A stretch of DNA of 64,000 nt from assembly GCF_030694375.1 (NCBI RefSeq), contig NZ_JAUXYL010000017.1, forward strand, positions 31,386-95,385, written 5' to 3'. The position numbers were made by a program, and so were the translations under genes. Within the stretch, counting starts at the first letter, position 1. Each line of letters starts with the position of its first letter. This document shows, in pieces, positions 50,020 through 59,253 of this stretch. Origin of the DNA: Algoriphagus sp. Lineage in GTDB: Bacteria > Bacteroidota > Bacteroidia > Cytophagales > Cyclobacteriaceae. The notes under the pieces are model-generated. The model did no database searches. It saw only the letters and a program-made list of their open reading frames with translations, and was not told the DNA's origin.

Positions 50020-51536
50020 TTCATCATCCCCAAAATCTCTTCCAATAACTCCCTTGAATTGGAAAGTCTCGGCACTTTATGCTGGCCGCCAAGTTTGCCT
50101 TTTTTACTCAACCAAGACTCAAAAAGTCCCTCGGGCGCCTGATGCATGACTGGAAGAGTCAGCGCCAAATCCTTGTACCGCTTCGCATCATAGTCTGAGT
50201 TGACTTGCCTGAGTTTTTCGTCCAATAGCAGCGTAAATTTGTCCAAATCAGCCGGAGGAGTACGGAATTCCACAATCCATTCGTGTGCTCCTTTGGAGCC
50301 ATTTCCCTCAAAATAAACCGGAGCAGCTGTAAAATTTGCAATGGTGGAGTGGGTTTCCTCTGCAGCAAACTGAATCGCAGCTTCTGCATTTTCTACGATT
50401 ACTTCTTCTCCAAAGGCATTGATGAAATGCTTCGTTCGGCCTGAAATTCTAAACCGATAGGGAATCGTTGAAGTGAATTTGACAGTATCCCCAATTTTAT
50501 ATCGCCATAGTCCTCCGTTTGTGGAGATGACCATAGCATAGTTTTTCCCGATTTCGACCTCTTTCAAGGAAATGACCTGTTCATTTTCTTTTCCCCATTC
50601 ATCCATTGGAATGAATTCATAGAAAATACCATAATCGAGCAGCAGTAACAATTCATCCGAATCAGGCTGATCCTGAATCCCAAAAAAGCCCTCGGATGCA
50701 TTGTAGGTCTCCATGTAATGCATCTTTTCTGAAGGAATCAACTCCCTGAACAAACTGCGGTAAGGCCCAAAAGCAACCGCCCCGTGGAAAAACACCTCCA
50801 GATTTGGCCAAACTTCCAGAATGTTTTTTGCCTTTTTCAGTTCGAGAATTCGCCGAAGCAACACGATGGTCCAAGTGGGAACACCCGCTATGCAGGTCAC
50901 ATTTTCGTTCATGGTCTCCCGGGCCATCTTTTCAATCTTGGCTTCCCACTCCCCCATCAAAGCAGTTTCCAAGGATGGAGTTCTCGCATATTGCGCCCAA
51001 ATCGGAAGATTTTGCATAATCACAGCCGACACGTCTCCAGCCTTGGCAGTACCTTGGGGGTTCAGTGGATTCTTCTCCAAAGTTCCTCCGATGGTCAGGC
51101 TTTTGCCTGTGAAAAGCTTTGAATCCGGATAATTGGAAACATACAGCGACAGCATGTCTTTTCCACCTTTGTAATGACACTCCTCCAGACTTTCCTCCGA
51201 CACAGGAATATACTTACTTCGGCTGCCGGTGGTGCCTGAGGACTTGGCAAACCATTCGATCTCAGTATTCCAGATCACATTTTGACTGCCCTGCATGGTT
51301 TTTTCGATGAACGGCTTAAATGATTCGTAATCAAAAACCGGAACCTTCTCCGCAAAATCGCTGTAGGACTTAAGCCTGTCAAACTGATATTTTTTTCCGA
51401 ATTCTGTCCGCTTCCCAGCTTCGATCAACTCTCGAAATGCAGCCTCTTGAACTTGGATGGGGTTTTCCTTAAAATTTTCGATTTGACCCATTCTATTTTT
51501 AAATATCCAGGTCATGAAGCTGTTGATCACATCCAT
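50016..51536 (-). CDS. GH3-family acyl-adenylate-forming protein
   Basis: 506 residues. Plant GH3-like fold in a bacterium: AMP-binding box EWFAKSSGTTGSRSKYIPVS, FYESFKPF-type N-terminus (VPVFDYESFKPFIEKTM) and YNASEGFFGIQDQPD in the middle, with GLWRYKIGDTVKFTSTIPYR and EEVIVENAEAAI at the C-terminus. GH3 enzymes conjugate amino acids to acyl acids in plants; the bacterial members' substrates are unknown. Sits between lptB (start adjacent at 51537) and the secreted CxC gene. Found regularly next to lptB/recJ in Bacteroidota. Confidence 0.92.
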   Translation of the reverse strand: MDVINSFMTWIFKNRMGQIENFKENPIQVQEAAFRELIEAGKRTEFGKKYQFDRLKSYSDFAEKVPVFDYESFKPFIEKTMQGSQNVIWNTEIEWFAKSSGTTGSRSKYIPVSEESLEECHYKGGKDMLSLYVSNYPDSKLFTGKSLTIGGTLEKNPLNPQGTAKAGDVSAVIMQNLPIWAQYARTPSLETALMGEWEAKIEKMARETMNENVTCIAGVPTWTIVLLRRILELKKAKNILEVWPNLEVFFHGAVAFGPYRSLFRELIPSEKMHYMETYNASEGFFGIQDQPDSDELLLLLDYGIFYEFIPMDEWGKENEQVISLKEVEIGKNYAMVISTNGGLWRYKIGDTVKFTSTIPYRFRISGRTKHFINAFGEEVIVENAEAAIQFAAEETHSTIANFTAAPVYFEGNGSKGAHEWIVEFRTPPADLDKFTLLLDEKLRQVNSDYDAKRYKDLALTLPVMHQAPEGLFESWLSKKGKLGGQHKVPRLSNSRELLEEILGMMK

Positions 51537-52274
51537 CTATTTAAAAATTTTGCGTTTCAGCTCAAACTGACTGCCTAAGTAAACTTTACGAACCTGCTCA
51601 TCGGCCGCCAATTCCTCGGCTGTTCCGGCTTTAAGTAACCGGCCTTCAAACATCAGGTAAGCACGGTCAGTGATGGATAATGTCTCGTTGACATTATGAT
51701 CGGTGATCAAAATGCCAATGTTTTTGGTTTTTAATTTGGCGACAATGGTCTGAATCTCTTCCACAGCAATCGGATCGACACCTGCAAATGGTTCATCCAG
51801 CAGTACAAACTTCGGGTCTACTGCCAAAGCCCGGGCAATTTCTGTTCGCCTTCTTTCTCCTCCTGAAAGAACCATACCCAAGTTTTTCCGCACATGAGTC
51901 AAGCTGAATTCTTCCAACAGGCTCTCCATTTTTTCCTTTTGCTGGACTTTGGGCAATTTGGTCATTTCCAAGACGGCAAGAATATTTTCTTCCACCGATA
52001 GTTTGCGAAAAACTGAAGCCTCCTGTGCCAGGTAGCCTATTCCAAGTTTTGCCCGCTTGTACATGGGCAAGCTGGTGATTTCGTCATTTTCCAGAAAAAT
52101 CTTGCCTTCATTCGGTTGGATCAATCCCACAATCATGTAAAAGGAAGTGGTCTTTCCGGCACCATTAGGGCCTAAAAGCCCGACGATTTCCCCCTGCTCC
52201 ACTTGCACGGAAATATCATTGACCACACGGCGGCCTTTGTAGATTTTGACGAGGTTTTCGGCACGAAGCATCAT
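51537..52274 (-). CDS. lptB: LPS export ABC transporter ATP-binding protein LptB
   Basis: 245 residues from ATG 52274 (a second ATG follows). Walker [21 protein letters not shown] (33-44 core), signature [19 protein letters not shown], Walker [21 protein letters not shown] and H-loop [15 protein letters not shown]. The signature FAGVDPIAV is characteristic of LptB, which powers LPS transport from the inner membrane through LptFGC. Starts 2 bases before the recJ stop and is the fifth gene of the minus-strand run. Confidence 0.96.
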   Translation of the reverse strand: MMLRAENLVKIYKGRRVVNDISVQVEQGEIVGLLGPNGAGKTTSFYMIVGLIQPNEGKIFLENDEITSLPMYKRAKLGIGYLAQEASVFRKLSVEENILAVLEMTKLPKVQQKEKMESLLEEFSLTHVRKNLGMVLSGGERRRTEIARALAVDPKFVLLDEPFAGVDPIAVEEIQTIVAKLKTKNIGILITDHNVNETLSITDRAYLMFEGRLLKAGTAEELAADEQVRKVYLGSQFELKRKIFK

Positions 52275-52275
52275 A

Positions 52276-54000
52276 TCAGTCAAATTTGATGTCTTTAACG
52301 TAGAGTTGCAAGCTACTTTTATCACGGAAAAAATTCTCACGCATTTCCACGACCAAGTCAAAACGCATTTTCCCGCGAAGCATGTTGACGGTAGTCAAAT
52401 CAGGGTCCTTTTCCCGATCGGCCATCCCAAATCCCAGACAAACGGGAGTCGTCACCTGACCGTCTTGGACGATTTTAAAACGCAAATGCTTGTCTTTCAA
52501 TACCGTAACATCCTCGGCATAAACGTTTGCTATTCGGAAAACCGGTTCTGTATTCCCCGGTCCAAATGGAGCCATCTGCTTCAAAATATTGTAAAACTTG
52601 TAATTGATTTGATCCAAAAGCAATACATCATCGACTTCGATCACTGGTTTCAGGTGAATTTCCTCAATTCTGCTGCGAACTACCATTTCAAATCTTTCTT
52701 GAAATGCGGGCACATTTTCTACTGAAAGTGTCAATCCTGCCGCATACTTATGCCCTCCAAACTGATCCAAAAGATCGGCACATTCTGCAATCGCCTCATA
52801 GATGTCAAAGTCTACCACCGACCGGGCACTTCCGGTTGCTTTGTTATTGGATTCGGTCAGGATGATCGTGGGGCGGTAATATTTCTCAATGCATCTGCTG
52901 GCGACGATTCCGATCACGCCCTTATGCCAATCCTGCTTGAAAAGAACTGTAGAGTTCCACTGGGCAGTTTCTTCCCGAATGGCAAGCATTTCGAAAGCCT
53001 CTTTGGTGATGTTTTCGTCAAAGTTTCGACGGGTGGAATTGACCTCATCCACAAGCTTTGCCCGCTCTATAGCTTCGTCTAGATTGGGCGCAATCAACAG
53101 TTCCACAGAGGCCTTGGCGTGCTCCAGTCTACCGGAGGCATTGATTCGGGGACCAATTTTGAAGACGATGTCCGAGATTTGAATATCCTTTTCGACTTTG
53201 GCCTGAAGAATCAAGGCCTTTAGTCCCGGTCGGGGAATATTGTTGATTCGGTCCAATCCGTAATAAGCCAAAATTCTATTTTCCCCGGAAATAGGGACAA
53301 TGTCCGCCGCAATGCTGACGACCAAGAGATCCAGGTAATTGTACAGATTGGATTCTTCGATTCCATTGGATTTGGCATAAGCCTGAATCAACTTGAAGCC
53401 TACTCCGCATCCACTCAATTCCTTGTAGGGATAATTGCAGTCTTTTCTTTTAGCATCCAATACCGCCACTGCAGCAGGTAATTCATCTCCCGGAGTATGG
53501 TGGTCACAAATGATGAAATCCACCCCAAGTTCAGCAGCCAATTTTACTTTGTCGATGGCTTTGATTCCGCAATCCAGAGCAATAATGAGGGAAATACCGT
53601 TTTCAGCAGCTACTCTTACTCCTCGATCGGAAATGCCGTAGCCTTCCTTGTAGCGATCAGGAATATAAAATTCAACATTGGGGTAGAAGGATTTCAAAAA
53701 GCCATACATCAAGGCGACCGCAGTCGTCCCGTCTACGTCATAATCACCATACACCATGATTTTTTCCTGATTCAAGACCGCCTTTTGAATGCGCGTGACT
53801 GCCGCTTCCATGTCCTTCATCAGAAAAGGATCATGGAGTTGACTTAGACTTGGGCGGAAATAATCTTTTGCCTGATCGAAACTCTCCACGCTCCGATTGA
53901 TCAGCATATTTGCGAGGGTAGGATTCACATTGATTTCCTTACCGAGTCGCTCGATTACTGCTTGTGAGGCTTTGGGTTTTTGTTTCCAGACGTATTCCAT
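52276..54000 (-). CDS. recJ: Single-stranded-DNA-specific exonuclease RecJ
   Basis: 574 residues. 5'-3' single-strand exonuclease acting in recombination and repair. DHH motifs: [17 protein letters not shown] (about 81-97), [31 protein letters not shown] (DHH), and DHHA1-type [18 protein letters not shown] plus [13 protein letters not shown]. The C-terminal OB-like region is present ([17 protein letters not shown]). Stop overlaps lptB start area by spacing of one base. Confidence 0.96.
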   Translation of the reverse strand: MEYVWKQKPKASQAVIERLGKEINVNPTLANMLINRSVESFDQAKDYFRPSLSQLHDPFLMKDMEAAVTRIQKAVLNQEKIMVYGDYDVDGTTAVALMYGFLKSFYPNVEFYIPDRYKEGYGISDRGVRVAAENGISLIIALDCGIKAIDKVKLAAELGVDFIICDHHTPGDELPAAVAVLDAKRKDCNYPYKELSGCGVGFKLIQAYAKSNGIEESNLYNYLDLLVVSIAADIVPISGENRILAYYGLDRINNIPRPGLKALILQAKVEKDIQISDIVFKIGPRINASGRLEHAKASVELLIAPNLDEAIERAKLVDEVNSTRRNFDENITKEAFEMLAIREETAQWNSTVLFKQDWHKGVIGIVASRCIEKYYRPTIILTESNNKATGSARSVVDFDIYEAIAECADLLDQFGGHKYAAGLTLSVENVPAFQERFEMVVRSRIEEIHLKPVIEVDDVLLLDQINYKFYNILKQMAPFGPGNTEPVFRIANVYAEDVTVLKDKHLRFKIVQDGQVTTPVCLGFGMADREKDPDLTTVNMLRGKMRFDLVVEMRENFFRDKSSLQLYVKDIKFD

Positions 54001-54105
54001 GATTCGAAATTACAAAAGTAATTGGGATGAGAATCCGCTTGGCATGAGTAGGGGGATCACCTATTAGCGGACATTTGGGACTAAAAGTATCCTTTCTGAA
54101 AGGAT

Positions 54106-54297
54106 TTACCCCTGTTTTTGCTTTTGATACTGCCACCAGAAAAATCCCGGAAATATCAAAGACTTGAGCTTCCAGTCATTCTTTTCTCTAAAACTTAAGC
54201 CTGCATCCTGATGCACAGTACGATACATCTTACCCGCCAATAGACAATGGCCAATCAGCAGTACAAAAACGATCGCATAAATGATCAGTTCATTCAT
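54106..54297 (-). CDS. Small membrane protein (63 residues)
   Basis: MNELIIYAIVFVLLIGHCLL has one membrane segment (2-20), followed by a basic soluble tail, TVHQDAGLSFREKNDWKLKS and the end GFFWWQYQKQKQG. Situated between prmA and recJ on the same strand, with ~100 base gaps either side. No family. The hydrophobic start and consistent context support expression. Confidence 0.55.
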   Translation of the reverse strand: MNELIIYAIVFVLLIGHCLLAGKMYRTVHQDAGLSFREKNDWKLKSLIFPGFFWWQYQKQKQG

Positions 54298-54394
54298 TTG
54301 GGAAGAATATTTGAAAACTTATAACCCTCAAAAGATTAACAGATGATTCGGTTTTTTTATTGGAAGGTTTACCACTTTTTAACCTTTCCACTCC

Positions 54395-55222
54395 TTAATC
54401 TTTTTGTAAAATGAGCGCCGCCCAGTTGTCTTTAGAAGATTTTTGTTGAAGAACCAAGCCATGGGGTCTCGCCGCAATAATCAAATCTTCAATGTCCTCT
54501 GTGTAAAATCCACTCAAAAGGAGAAATCCTTTCGGTGACAGCAATCCTGCATAGATCTGAATTTCATCGAGGAGCACATTTTTATTGATATTGGCCAGAA
54601 CTATCTCAAAAGGTCCTTGGGGATTGACCTCGCGAATAGTGCCAAGTCCCATTCTGGTGCTTAAGCCATTCAGATCAAAATTTTCGTTACCATTGTCCAC
54701 ACACCAGTCGTCGATATCAAAAGCTTCCACTTCCCTCGCTCCCAGCAGATGGGCCATGATGGCCAGAATGCCCGTTCCGGAGCCGACGTCAAGGACTCTT
54801 TTCCCGCTATGATCAAGTTCCCCTTGATGCCTGAGCATCTGATAGGTAGTGGCATGATGTCCCGTCCCAAAGGACATTTTGGGATTGATGACGATTTCAT
54901 GCTTGAAACCCGATTTGGGTTCATGAAATGAAGCACGAACATAGACTAGCTCCTCCACTTCGATCGGATCATAGTTTTTTTCCCATTCTTCATTCCAGTT
55001 GACCTTTGGCATGACCTCCTCTGATAGAGAGATTTCAGCAGCCACCTGATAACCGGAGATGATTTCGGTGAATTTTTCCCTGTCAAAATTACCCTGCAGG
55101 ATATAGGCATCAATTCCCTCCTCGGTCTCTTGGAAGGAATCAAAGCCTATTTCTGCCAATTCTGCAATGAGTATTTCCCGGAATTCTTCCAGGCACTTGA
55201 TCTTAAACTCCAGGTAATCCAT
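54395..55222 (-). CDS. prmA: Ribosomal protein L11 methyltransferase
   Basis: 275 residues from ATG 55222 (MDYLEFKIKCLEEFREILIA). S-adenosylmethionine-dependent methylation of ribosomal protein L11. N-terminal substrate-recognition domain; methyltransferase motif I RVLDVGSGTGILAIMAHLLG; post-motif EVEAFDIDDWCVDNGNENFD; and FEIVLANINKNVLLDEI (motif IV). NPKMSFGTGHHATTYQMLRH precedes motif I as in all PrmA. The frame is open further upstream but the ATG matches relatives. Confidence 0.95.
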   Translation of the reverse strand: MDYLEFKIKCLEEFREILIAELAEIGFDSFQETEEGIDAYILQGNFDREKFTEIISGYQVAAEISLSEEVMPKVNWNEEWEKNYDPIEVEELVYVRASFHEPKSGFKHEIVINPKMSFGTGHHATTYQMLRHQGELDHSGKRVLDVGSGTGILAIMAHLLGAREVEAFDIDDWCVDNGNENFDLNGLSTRMGLGTIREVNPQGPFEIVLANINKNVLLDEIQIYAGLLSPKGFLLLSGFYTEDIEDLIIAARPHGLVLQQKSSKDNWAALILQKD

Positions 55223-55253
55223 GGGATTGGGTAATGAATATGTAAATAATACA

Positions 55254-55277
55254 CAGGTCTGCTTGGACACAGACCTG
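55254..55277. other. Hairpin between tpiA and prmA
   Basis: CAGGTCTG (55254-55261) pairs with CAGACCTG (55270-55277), 8-base loop. No T-run in either direction, so not a classic terminator; may pace expression within the operon. Confidence 0.4.
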
Positions 55278-55309
55278 CGATAATTGTGTTGATTGATTTT
55301 AAATGGTTT

Positions 55310-56071
55310 TTAAAAGGACTTGGTGATATCAATGAAGTCTCTAGACTTAAGAGAAGCGCCGCCTATCAGTCCACCATCTACATCTTCTTTAGAGAAAAGC
55401 TCTTTGGCGTTTCCCGGATTTGCACTACCCCCATAGAGTATTGAGGTATTGTTGGCCAATTCCTTACCAAACTTAGAGGCAATATGTCTTCTCAACGCAG
55501 CATGCATTTCTTGGGCTTGATCAGCCGTGGCAGTTTTGCCGGTTCCGATGGCCCAGATAGGTTCGTATGCAATCACCACTTTTGCCATATCTTCAGGACT
55601 CAAATCAAAAAGGCTTTCTGTAAGCTGGAATTTCACGTTGGACTCGTGGGTTCCGGCCATTCGGATTTCCAAGGATTCTCCACAGCAAAAAATCGGGGTC
55701 AATCCATGAGCAAGCGCCTGCTTCACTTTCAGCGCCAATAATTCATTGTCCTCTTTAAAATATTCTCTTCGCTCAGAGTGACCCAAAATCACATATTGAA
55801 CGCCGAAAGAAGCTAAGATTTTGGCAGAAACTTCACCTGTAAACGCTCCTGATTCCATTGCGGAGCAATTTTGAGCACCGAGTGCAATACCGGGAGTGTC
55901 GCCAATCAGTTTTTTGACAGGAAAAATATGGGGAAAAGGAGGGTTCAAGACAGCAATGACATCTTTCACGGCTTCGTCTTTAAACATATTTACAATTTCG
56001 GATGTGAGTTTTTGACCTTCATCAAAGGTCATGTTCATCTTCCAGTTTCCGGCAATGATTTTTTTTCGCAT
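55310..56071 (-). CDS. tpiA: Triose-phosphate isomerase
   Basis: 253 residues from ATG 56071 (MRKKIIAGNWKMNMTFDEGQ), the standard start; the frame is open far upstream but with unrelated sequence. Interconverts glyceraldehyde 3-phosphate and dihydroxyacetone phosphate in glycolysis. Catalytic Lys11 (GNWKMN), His in YVILGHSERREYF, Glu in VIAYEPIWAIGTGKTA, and the phosphate loop SILYGGSANPGNA. First gene of the minus-strand run to 49531; recX is divergent from it. Confidence 0.97.
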   Translation of the reverse strand: MRKKIIAGNWKMNMTFDEGQKLTSEIVNMFKDEAVKDVIAVLNPPFPHIFPVKKLIGDTPGIALGAQNCSAMESGAFTGEVSAKILASFGVQYVILGHSERREYFKEDNELLALKVKQALAHGLTPIFCCGESLEIRMAGTHESNVKFQLTESLFDLSPEDMAKVVIAYEPIWAIGTGKTATADQAQEMHAALRRHIASKFGKELANNTSILYGGSANPGNAKELFSKEDVDGGLIGGASLKSRDFIDITKSF

Positions 56072-56142
56072 GGTAGGTATAAAATTTTGAGAGGTTGGAA
56101 AAATAGCGTGAGCTGAAGTACTTTGGGATAAAATTACCAAAA

Positions 56143-56643
56143 ATGTCCGGTTGGGGAAAAAATAACCCAGATCAAGCTCCAAAAAAGTATTGGTCACTCG
56201 ATGAAGCCAAAGGAAAACTCGAAACCTATTGCGCTTATCAGGAGCGAAGTCAGTGGGAAGTCAGGCGCAAACTGTACGAAAAAGGCATCAAAGGTGATGG
56301 TGCCGAAGAATTGATCGCGGAAATGATCGGAACTGATTTTTTGAACGAAGAACGCTTTGCCCGGGCATTTGCAAGGGGAAAGTTCCGGCTGAAGCATTGG
56401 GGGAGATTACGGATCACCCGAGAACTCAAAATGCGGGATATCAGTCCCCGATTAATTCAATATGGGCTTTCGGAGATCGACCCTGAGGAATACTACGATA
56501 CCCTTCTCACTCAAGCGGAAAAAAAATGGGAAAAATCCCTGGAGAGAGATCCGTACAAAAAGCGATACAAAGTCATTCAATATTTGATGAGCAGGGGTTT
56601 TGAGCAAGACTTGGTGCAGGAAGCGGTTTCTGGTTTGCAGTAG
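56143..56643 (+). CDS. recX: Regulatory protein RecX
   Basis: 166 residues, typical length. Three-helix RecX repeats: [40 protein letters not shown] (with the usual FLxExRFA motif), [14 protein letters not shown], and [20 protein letters not shown]. RecX modulates RecA filaments. Divergent from tpiA. Its stop codon TAG is the first unit of the heptamer array that follows, so the repeat cassette abuts the gene exactly. An insertion could have replaced the native last codons. Confidence 0.93.
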   Translation: MSGWGKNNPDQAPKKYWSLDEAKGKLETYCAYQERSQWEVRRKLYEKGIKGDGAEELIAEMIGTDFLNEERFARAFARGKFRLKHWGRLRITRELKMRDISPRLIQYGLSEIDPEEYYDTLLTQAEKKWEKSLERDPYKKRYKVIQYLMSRGFEQDLVQEAVSGLQ

Positions 56644-56719
56644 GCGGTGGGCAGTGTACAGTATGCAGTAGGCAGTGGGCGGTAGGCAGTATGCAGTAGG
56701 TAGTGGGCAGTGGGCAGTT
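56642..56719. repeat. Heptamer array upstream of the four-helix-bundle gene
   Basis: About 11 degenerate seven-base units, minus-strand reading YACTGCC: AACTGCC, CACTGCC, CACTACC, TACTGCA, TACTGCC, TACCGCC, CACTGCC, TACTGCA, TACTGTA, CACTGCC, CACCGCC. It begins at the recX stop codon. Its partner array beyond the next gene is in opposite orientation. Any ORFs across it are translation of the repeat. Confidence 0.85.
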
Positions 56720-56806
56720 ACAGAAAAGTTTCCGCCGGATGTAAAATTGGCAGAATTTAGTTTTTCTTAAATTGAGAAAGTTATTATTCACTTTTCAATC
56801 AATTTT

Positions 56807-57187
56807 ATGGATTTCACTGATCTTTTAAGCTACCAAAAGGCATTCAACCTTTCCATGAAAATTTTTGAAATAAGTAAATCCTTCCCGAAAGAAGAAACAT
56901 ATTCTCTGACGGATCAAATCAGGCGATCCAGTAGATCTGTATGTGTAAATCTTGGTGAAGGATATCGAAAAAGAAGATATTTAGCCCATTTTATTTCAAA
57001 ACTTTCTGATGCAGATATGGAAAATACCGAAACCCAAATCTGGATTAGTTTTGCAAAACACTGTGGCTATATTTCACCAGAACTTTCAGAAAGTTTACTT
57101 GATGAAGTTAAAGAAGTTGGAAGATTGATAGGCTTCATGATTGCCAACCCTGAAAAATTTGGATCAGCCAATCCCCAAAAAAGCTAA
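56807..57187 (+). CDS. Four-helix-bundle protein (23S rRNA intervening-sequence protein family)
   Basis: 126 residues. MDFTDLLSYQKAFNLSMKIF, then FPKEETYSLTDQIRRSSRSV, CVNLGEGYRKRRYLAHFISK and LSDADMENTETQIWISFAKH: the typical motif series of the S23/IVP four-helix bundle family, whose relatives are encoded within rRNA intervening sequences or beside diversity-generating retroelements. No reverse transcriptase or template repeat is present here. Function as a stand-alone gene is unknown. Both sides are bounded by inverted heptamer arrays that reach the neighbours' stop codons. Confidence 0.88.
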   Translation: MDFTDLLSYQKAFNLSMKIFEISKSFPKEETYSLTDQIRRSSRSVCVNLGEGYRKRRYLAHFISKLSDADMENTETQIWISFAKHCGYISPELSESLLDEVKEVGRLIGFMIANPEKFGSANPQKS

Positions 57188-57220
57188 CCCTCTAAACCGG
57201 TATCATTATTTAGTGTTTTT

Positions 57221-57319
57221 CCAACTGACTACTGACTACTGACTACTGATTACTTAAAACTAACTACTGTCAACTGTTGACTGTCCACTGACAACTGCCT
57301 GCTGTGGACCGTTGACTAA
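57221..57319. repeat. Heptamer array downstream of the four-helix-bundle gene
   Basis: Plus-strand units of the type nnACTGn with a period of seven: CTGACTA three times, CTGATTA, a short break, then CTACTGT, CAACTGT, TGACTGT, CCACTGA, CAACTGC, CTGCTGT, GGACCGT. Same motif as the first array but inverted. The last unit TTGACTA contains the stop codon of the convergent desaturase gene. Confidence 0.82.
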
Positions 57320-58779
57320 CTTACCAATTCCGTCATAATCTTCGCCGAAAGAAGCGAAAGCGGGATGCCGCCTCCCGGATGAACTGATCCCCCGCAGAAA
57401 TAGAGGTTTTTGATCGATGAAGAATAATTGGCGTGGCGAAGAAAAGCGGCAAACTTATTATTGGAACTGTTGCCATAGAGTGCGCCTTGGGCGGAAGAAG
57501 TTTTGGATTCAATAGTTCTCGGATCCAGGATTTCCTCGACTTCGATCAGGGGTTCCAGGTCTGTTTTCAGAATTCTGTTGATTTTTGAAATGATGTTTCT
57601 TCTCGCCTCGGCGATCAGCTCATCCCAGTTTTGGCCTTGATTATTGGGCACATTGATCATGGTAAACCAATTCATGCAGCCTGCCGGGGCATCGTCTGTT
57701 TTACAGACCGAAGTGATATTGATGTACACGGTCGGATCGGAATAGATCGAACCTTTATTGAAAATGTGATCAAACTCGGCCTTGTAATCCTCCGAGAAAA
57801 GGATGTTGTGCAGATCCAATTCCGGAAAATTCTTTTTGACACCCCAATAAAAGATCAATGCCGAACTGGATTTGGGTTGGTCGAGCAGAAGTTTGGGTTG
57901 TTTTTGTTTTCGCAAGATGGTCTTGTAGGCATTGACCATGTCCATGTTGTTCACCACGACATCAGCTCGTATTTCTTGCCCATTGGCGAGAACCCCAACA
58001 GCTTTGCTATTTTCCACTAGGATTTCTTCAACTGGCGCATTGAAGTGGTATTTCACCCCAAGTGAAAGCGCCAATTTGTACAAACTCATGGTGATGTCAT
58101 GCATCCCTTTCTTTGGGAAAAACGCCCCGATGTTGAATTCCAGATGCGGAATGATATTCAGCGTGGCAGGAGTTTCATAGGGATTCGAACCGTTGTACGT
58201 GGCATATCGGTTGAAAAGCTGCACCAATTTGGGAGAGCTAAACTGACGCTCGTTGGCTTTATTCATGGTAGAAAAAATACCGAGCTTGCCCATCTTTAGA
58301 TACGATTTCAGTGCCTGAGGATTGGTCCAGGTGCCAAACTTGTGCAGCGACCGATGCATAAAAAGCGGCGCCAAATGATCATAGATAAAAGCCGATCGCT
58401 GAAGTGCTTCGCGAATATGACTTGCAGGCTCTCCTAATTTCGTTTCTACTTCCTCAGCAAAACGATTGAGATCCGCCCAAGCTTTCAACTTTTTTCCATC
58501 CTCCCAAAAATAATGACAGGCCACATCCAACTTGAGGTATTCGAAATGATCCTCGGTTTTTTGACCCGCCAAGCGGAAGAGTTCGGCTACCTGCTCGGGC
58601 AAAGTAAACAAGGATGGACCCGCATCGAAGCGATATCCTTGGATGAGGAGTTCCGAAAGTTTTCCTCCGGGATAGGCATTGGACTCAAACACTTCCACGT
58701 CAAAGCCATTAACCGCCAAGCGAATGGAAGCCGCAATTCCGGCAATTCCAGAACCGACGACGAGGGCTTTTTTCTTCAT
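57316..58779 (-). CDS. Carotenoid desaturase-type flavoprotein (CrtI/CrtD family)
   Basis: 487 residues. N-terminal FAD-binding Rossmann motif ALVVGSGIAGIAASIRLAVN, AYPGGKLSELLIQGYRFDAG, and C-terminal FCGGSVHPGGGIPLSLLSAK, the phytoene-desaturase hallmark. Introduces or rearranges double bonds in carotenoids at the membrane. Without other carotenoid genes nearby I favour a 1-hydroxycarotenoid 3,4-desaturase (CrtD) over a phytoene desaturase, but either is possible. Its stop codon lies in the last unit of the heptamer array. Confidence 0.85.
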   Translation of the reverse strand: MKKKALVVGSGIAGIAASIRLAVNGFDVEVFESNAYPGGKLSELLIQGYRFDAGPSLFTLPEQVAELFRLAGQKTEDHFEYLKLDVACHYFWEDGKKLKAWADLNRFAEEVETKLGEPASHIREALQRSAFIYDHLAPLFMHRSLHKFGTWTNPQALKSYLKMGKLGIFSTMNKANERQFSSPKLVQLFNRYATYNGSNPYETPATLNIIPHLEFNIGAFFPKKGMHDITMSLYKLALSLGVKYHFNAPVEEILVENSKAVGVLANGQEIRADVVVNNMDMVNAYKTILRKQKQPKLLLDQPKSSSALIFYWGVKKNFPELDLHNILFSEDYKAEFDHIFNKGSIYSDPTVYINITSVCKTDDAPAGCMNWFTMINVPNNQGQNWDELIAEARRNIISKINRILKTDLEPLIEVEEILDPRTIESKTSSAQGALYGNSSNNKFAAFLRHANYSSSIKNLYFCGGSVHPGGGIPLSLLSAKIMTELVS

Positions 58780-59035
58780 TTAGTTTGAATTAAAAGATGA
58801 AACTGGCGATTTGTGACTTGAGTTTTATTTTTCTTCAAAATAATTTCAATTTTTTCAAAATTTTTTGCTTTTGAAATTTTTCCACGAATTGAGGATTTAT
58901 AGAAAAAACACTAGAATTCTGGGGAAACTTTTTCTCGAAATATTACCAAAAAAACCCACTTTATTAATTGGCATGAAAAATTATACCTATGATTTTCTAT
59001 TCGCTATGAAATTCGGTAAAAAATAATTTTAATAA
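58780..59035. other. AT-rich intergenic stretch, no gene
   Basis: Very AT-rich spacer upstream of the first modular lipoprotein, dominated by T and A runs. No ORF of note, no terminator or palindrome of significance. The conserved upstream block starts at 59036. Confidence 0.6.
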
Positions 59036-59253
59036 CATTTTTTTGTATGTATTAACCATCTATATTTGTTTCAAATAAAAAAGCTATGAAAAATTTTAAA
59101 ATCAAATTTTTAGGATTGGCCCTGTCGGGGATGATCCTAGGGGCGTGTAGCCAAATGGGCACGTACGAAAATGCTGACTTGATGAATGAGCAAGCAGAAG
59201 CAAACAAGGCGGGATTCAAATTGACTCCTTTTGGAACAGGAAATGAAAATGCA
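59036..59253 (+). repeat. Conserved module, copy 1: upstream block plus leader codons
   Basis: CATTTTTTTGTATG (59036-59049), CATCTATATTT, then codons 1-56 of lipoprotein A. Corresponds position by position to copy 2 (60177-60394): CATTTTTTTATATG, CATTTATATTT and codons 1-56 of lipoprotein B. Within the codons 48 of 56 residues are identical (hand count). After this module the two genes are unrelated at DNA level. Confidence 0.8.
59061..59068 (+). promoter_or_regulatory. Possible -7 promoter element of lipoprotein A
   Basis: TATATTTG fits TAnnTTTG and lies 18 bases before the ATG at 59086. TTTG at 59042-59045 is 15 bases upstream, short for a -33 element. In copy 2 the same spot reads TATATTTA. 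Confidence 0.4.

Noticed and set aside
56573..56791. Minus-strand ORF across the first heptamer array
   Set aside because: Its repetitive Pro/Thr/His/Cys composition is simply the translation of the seven-base repeat; it has no start region or fold.
56642..57319. CRISPR array or diversity-generating retroelement
   Set aside because: Units are seven bases without spacers, and there is no cas gene, reverse transcriptase or template/variable repeat pair near the four-helix-bundle gene.
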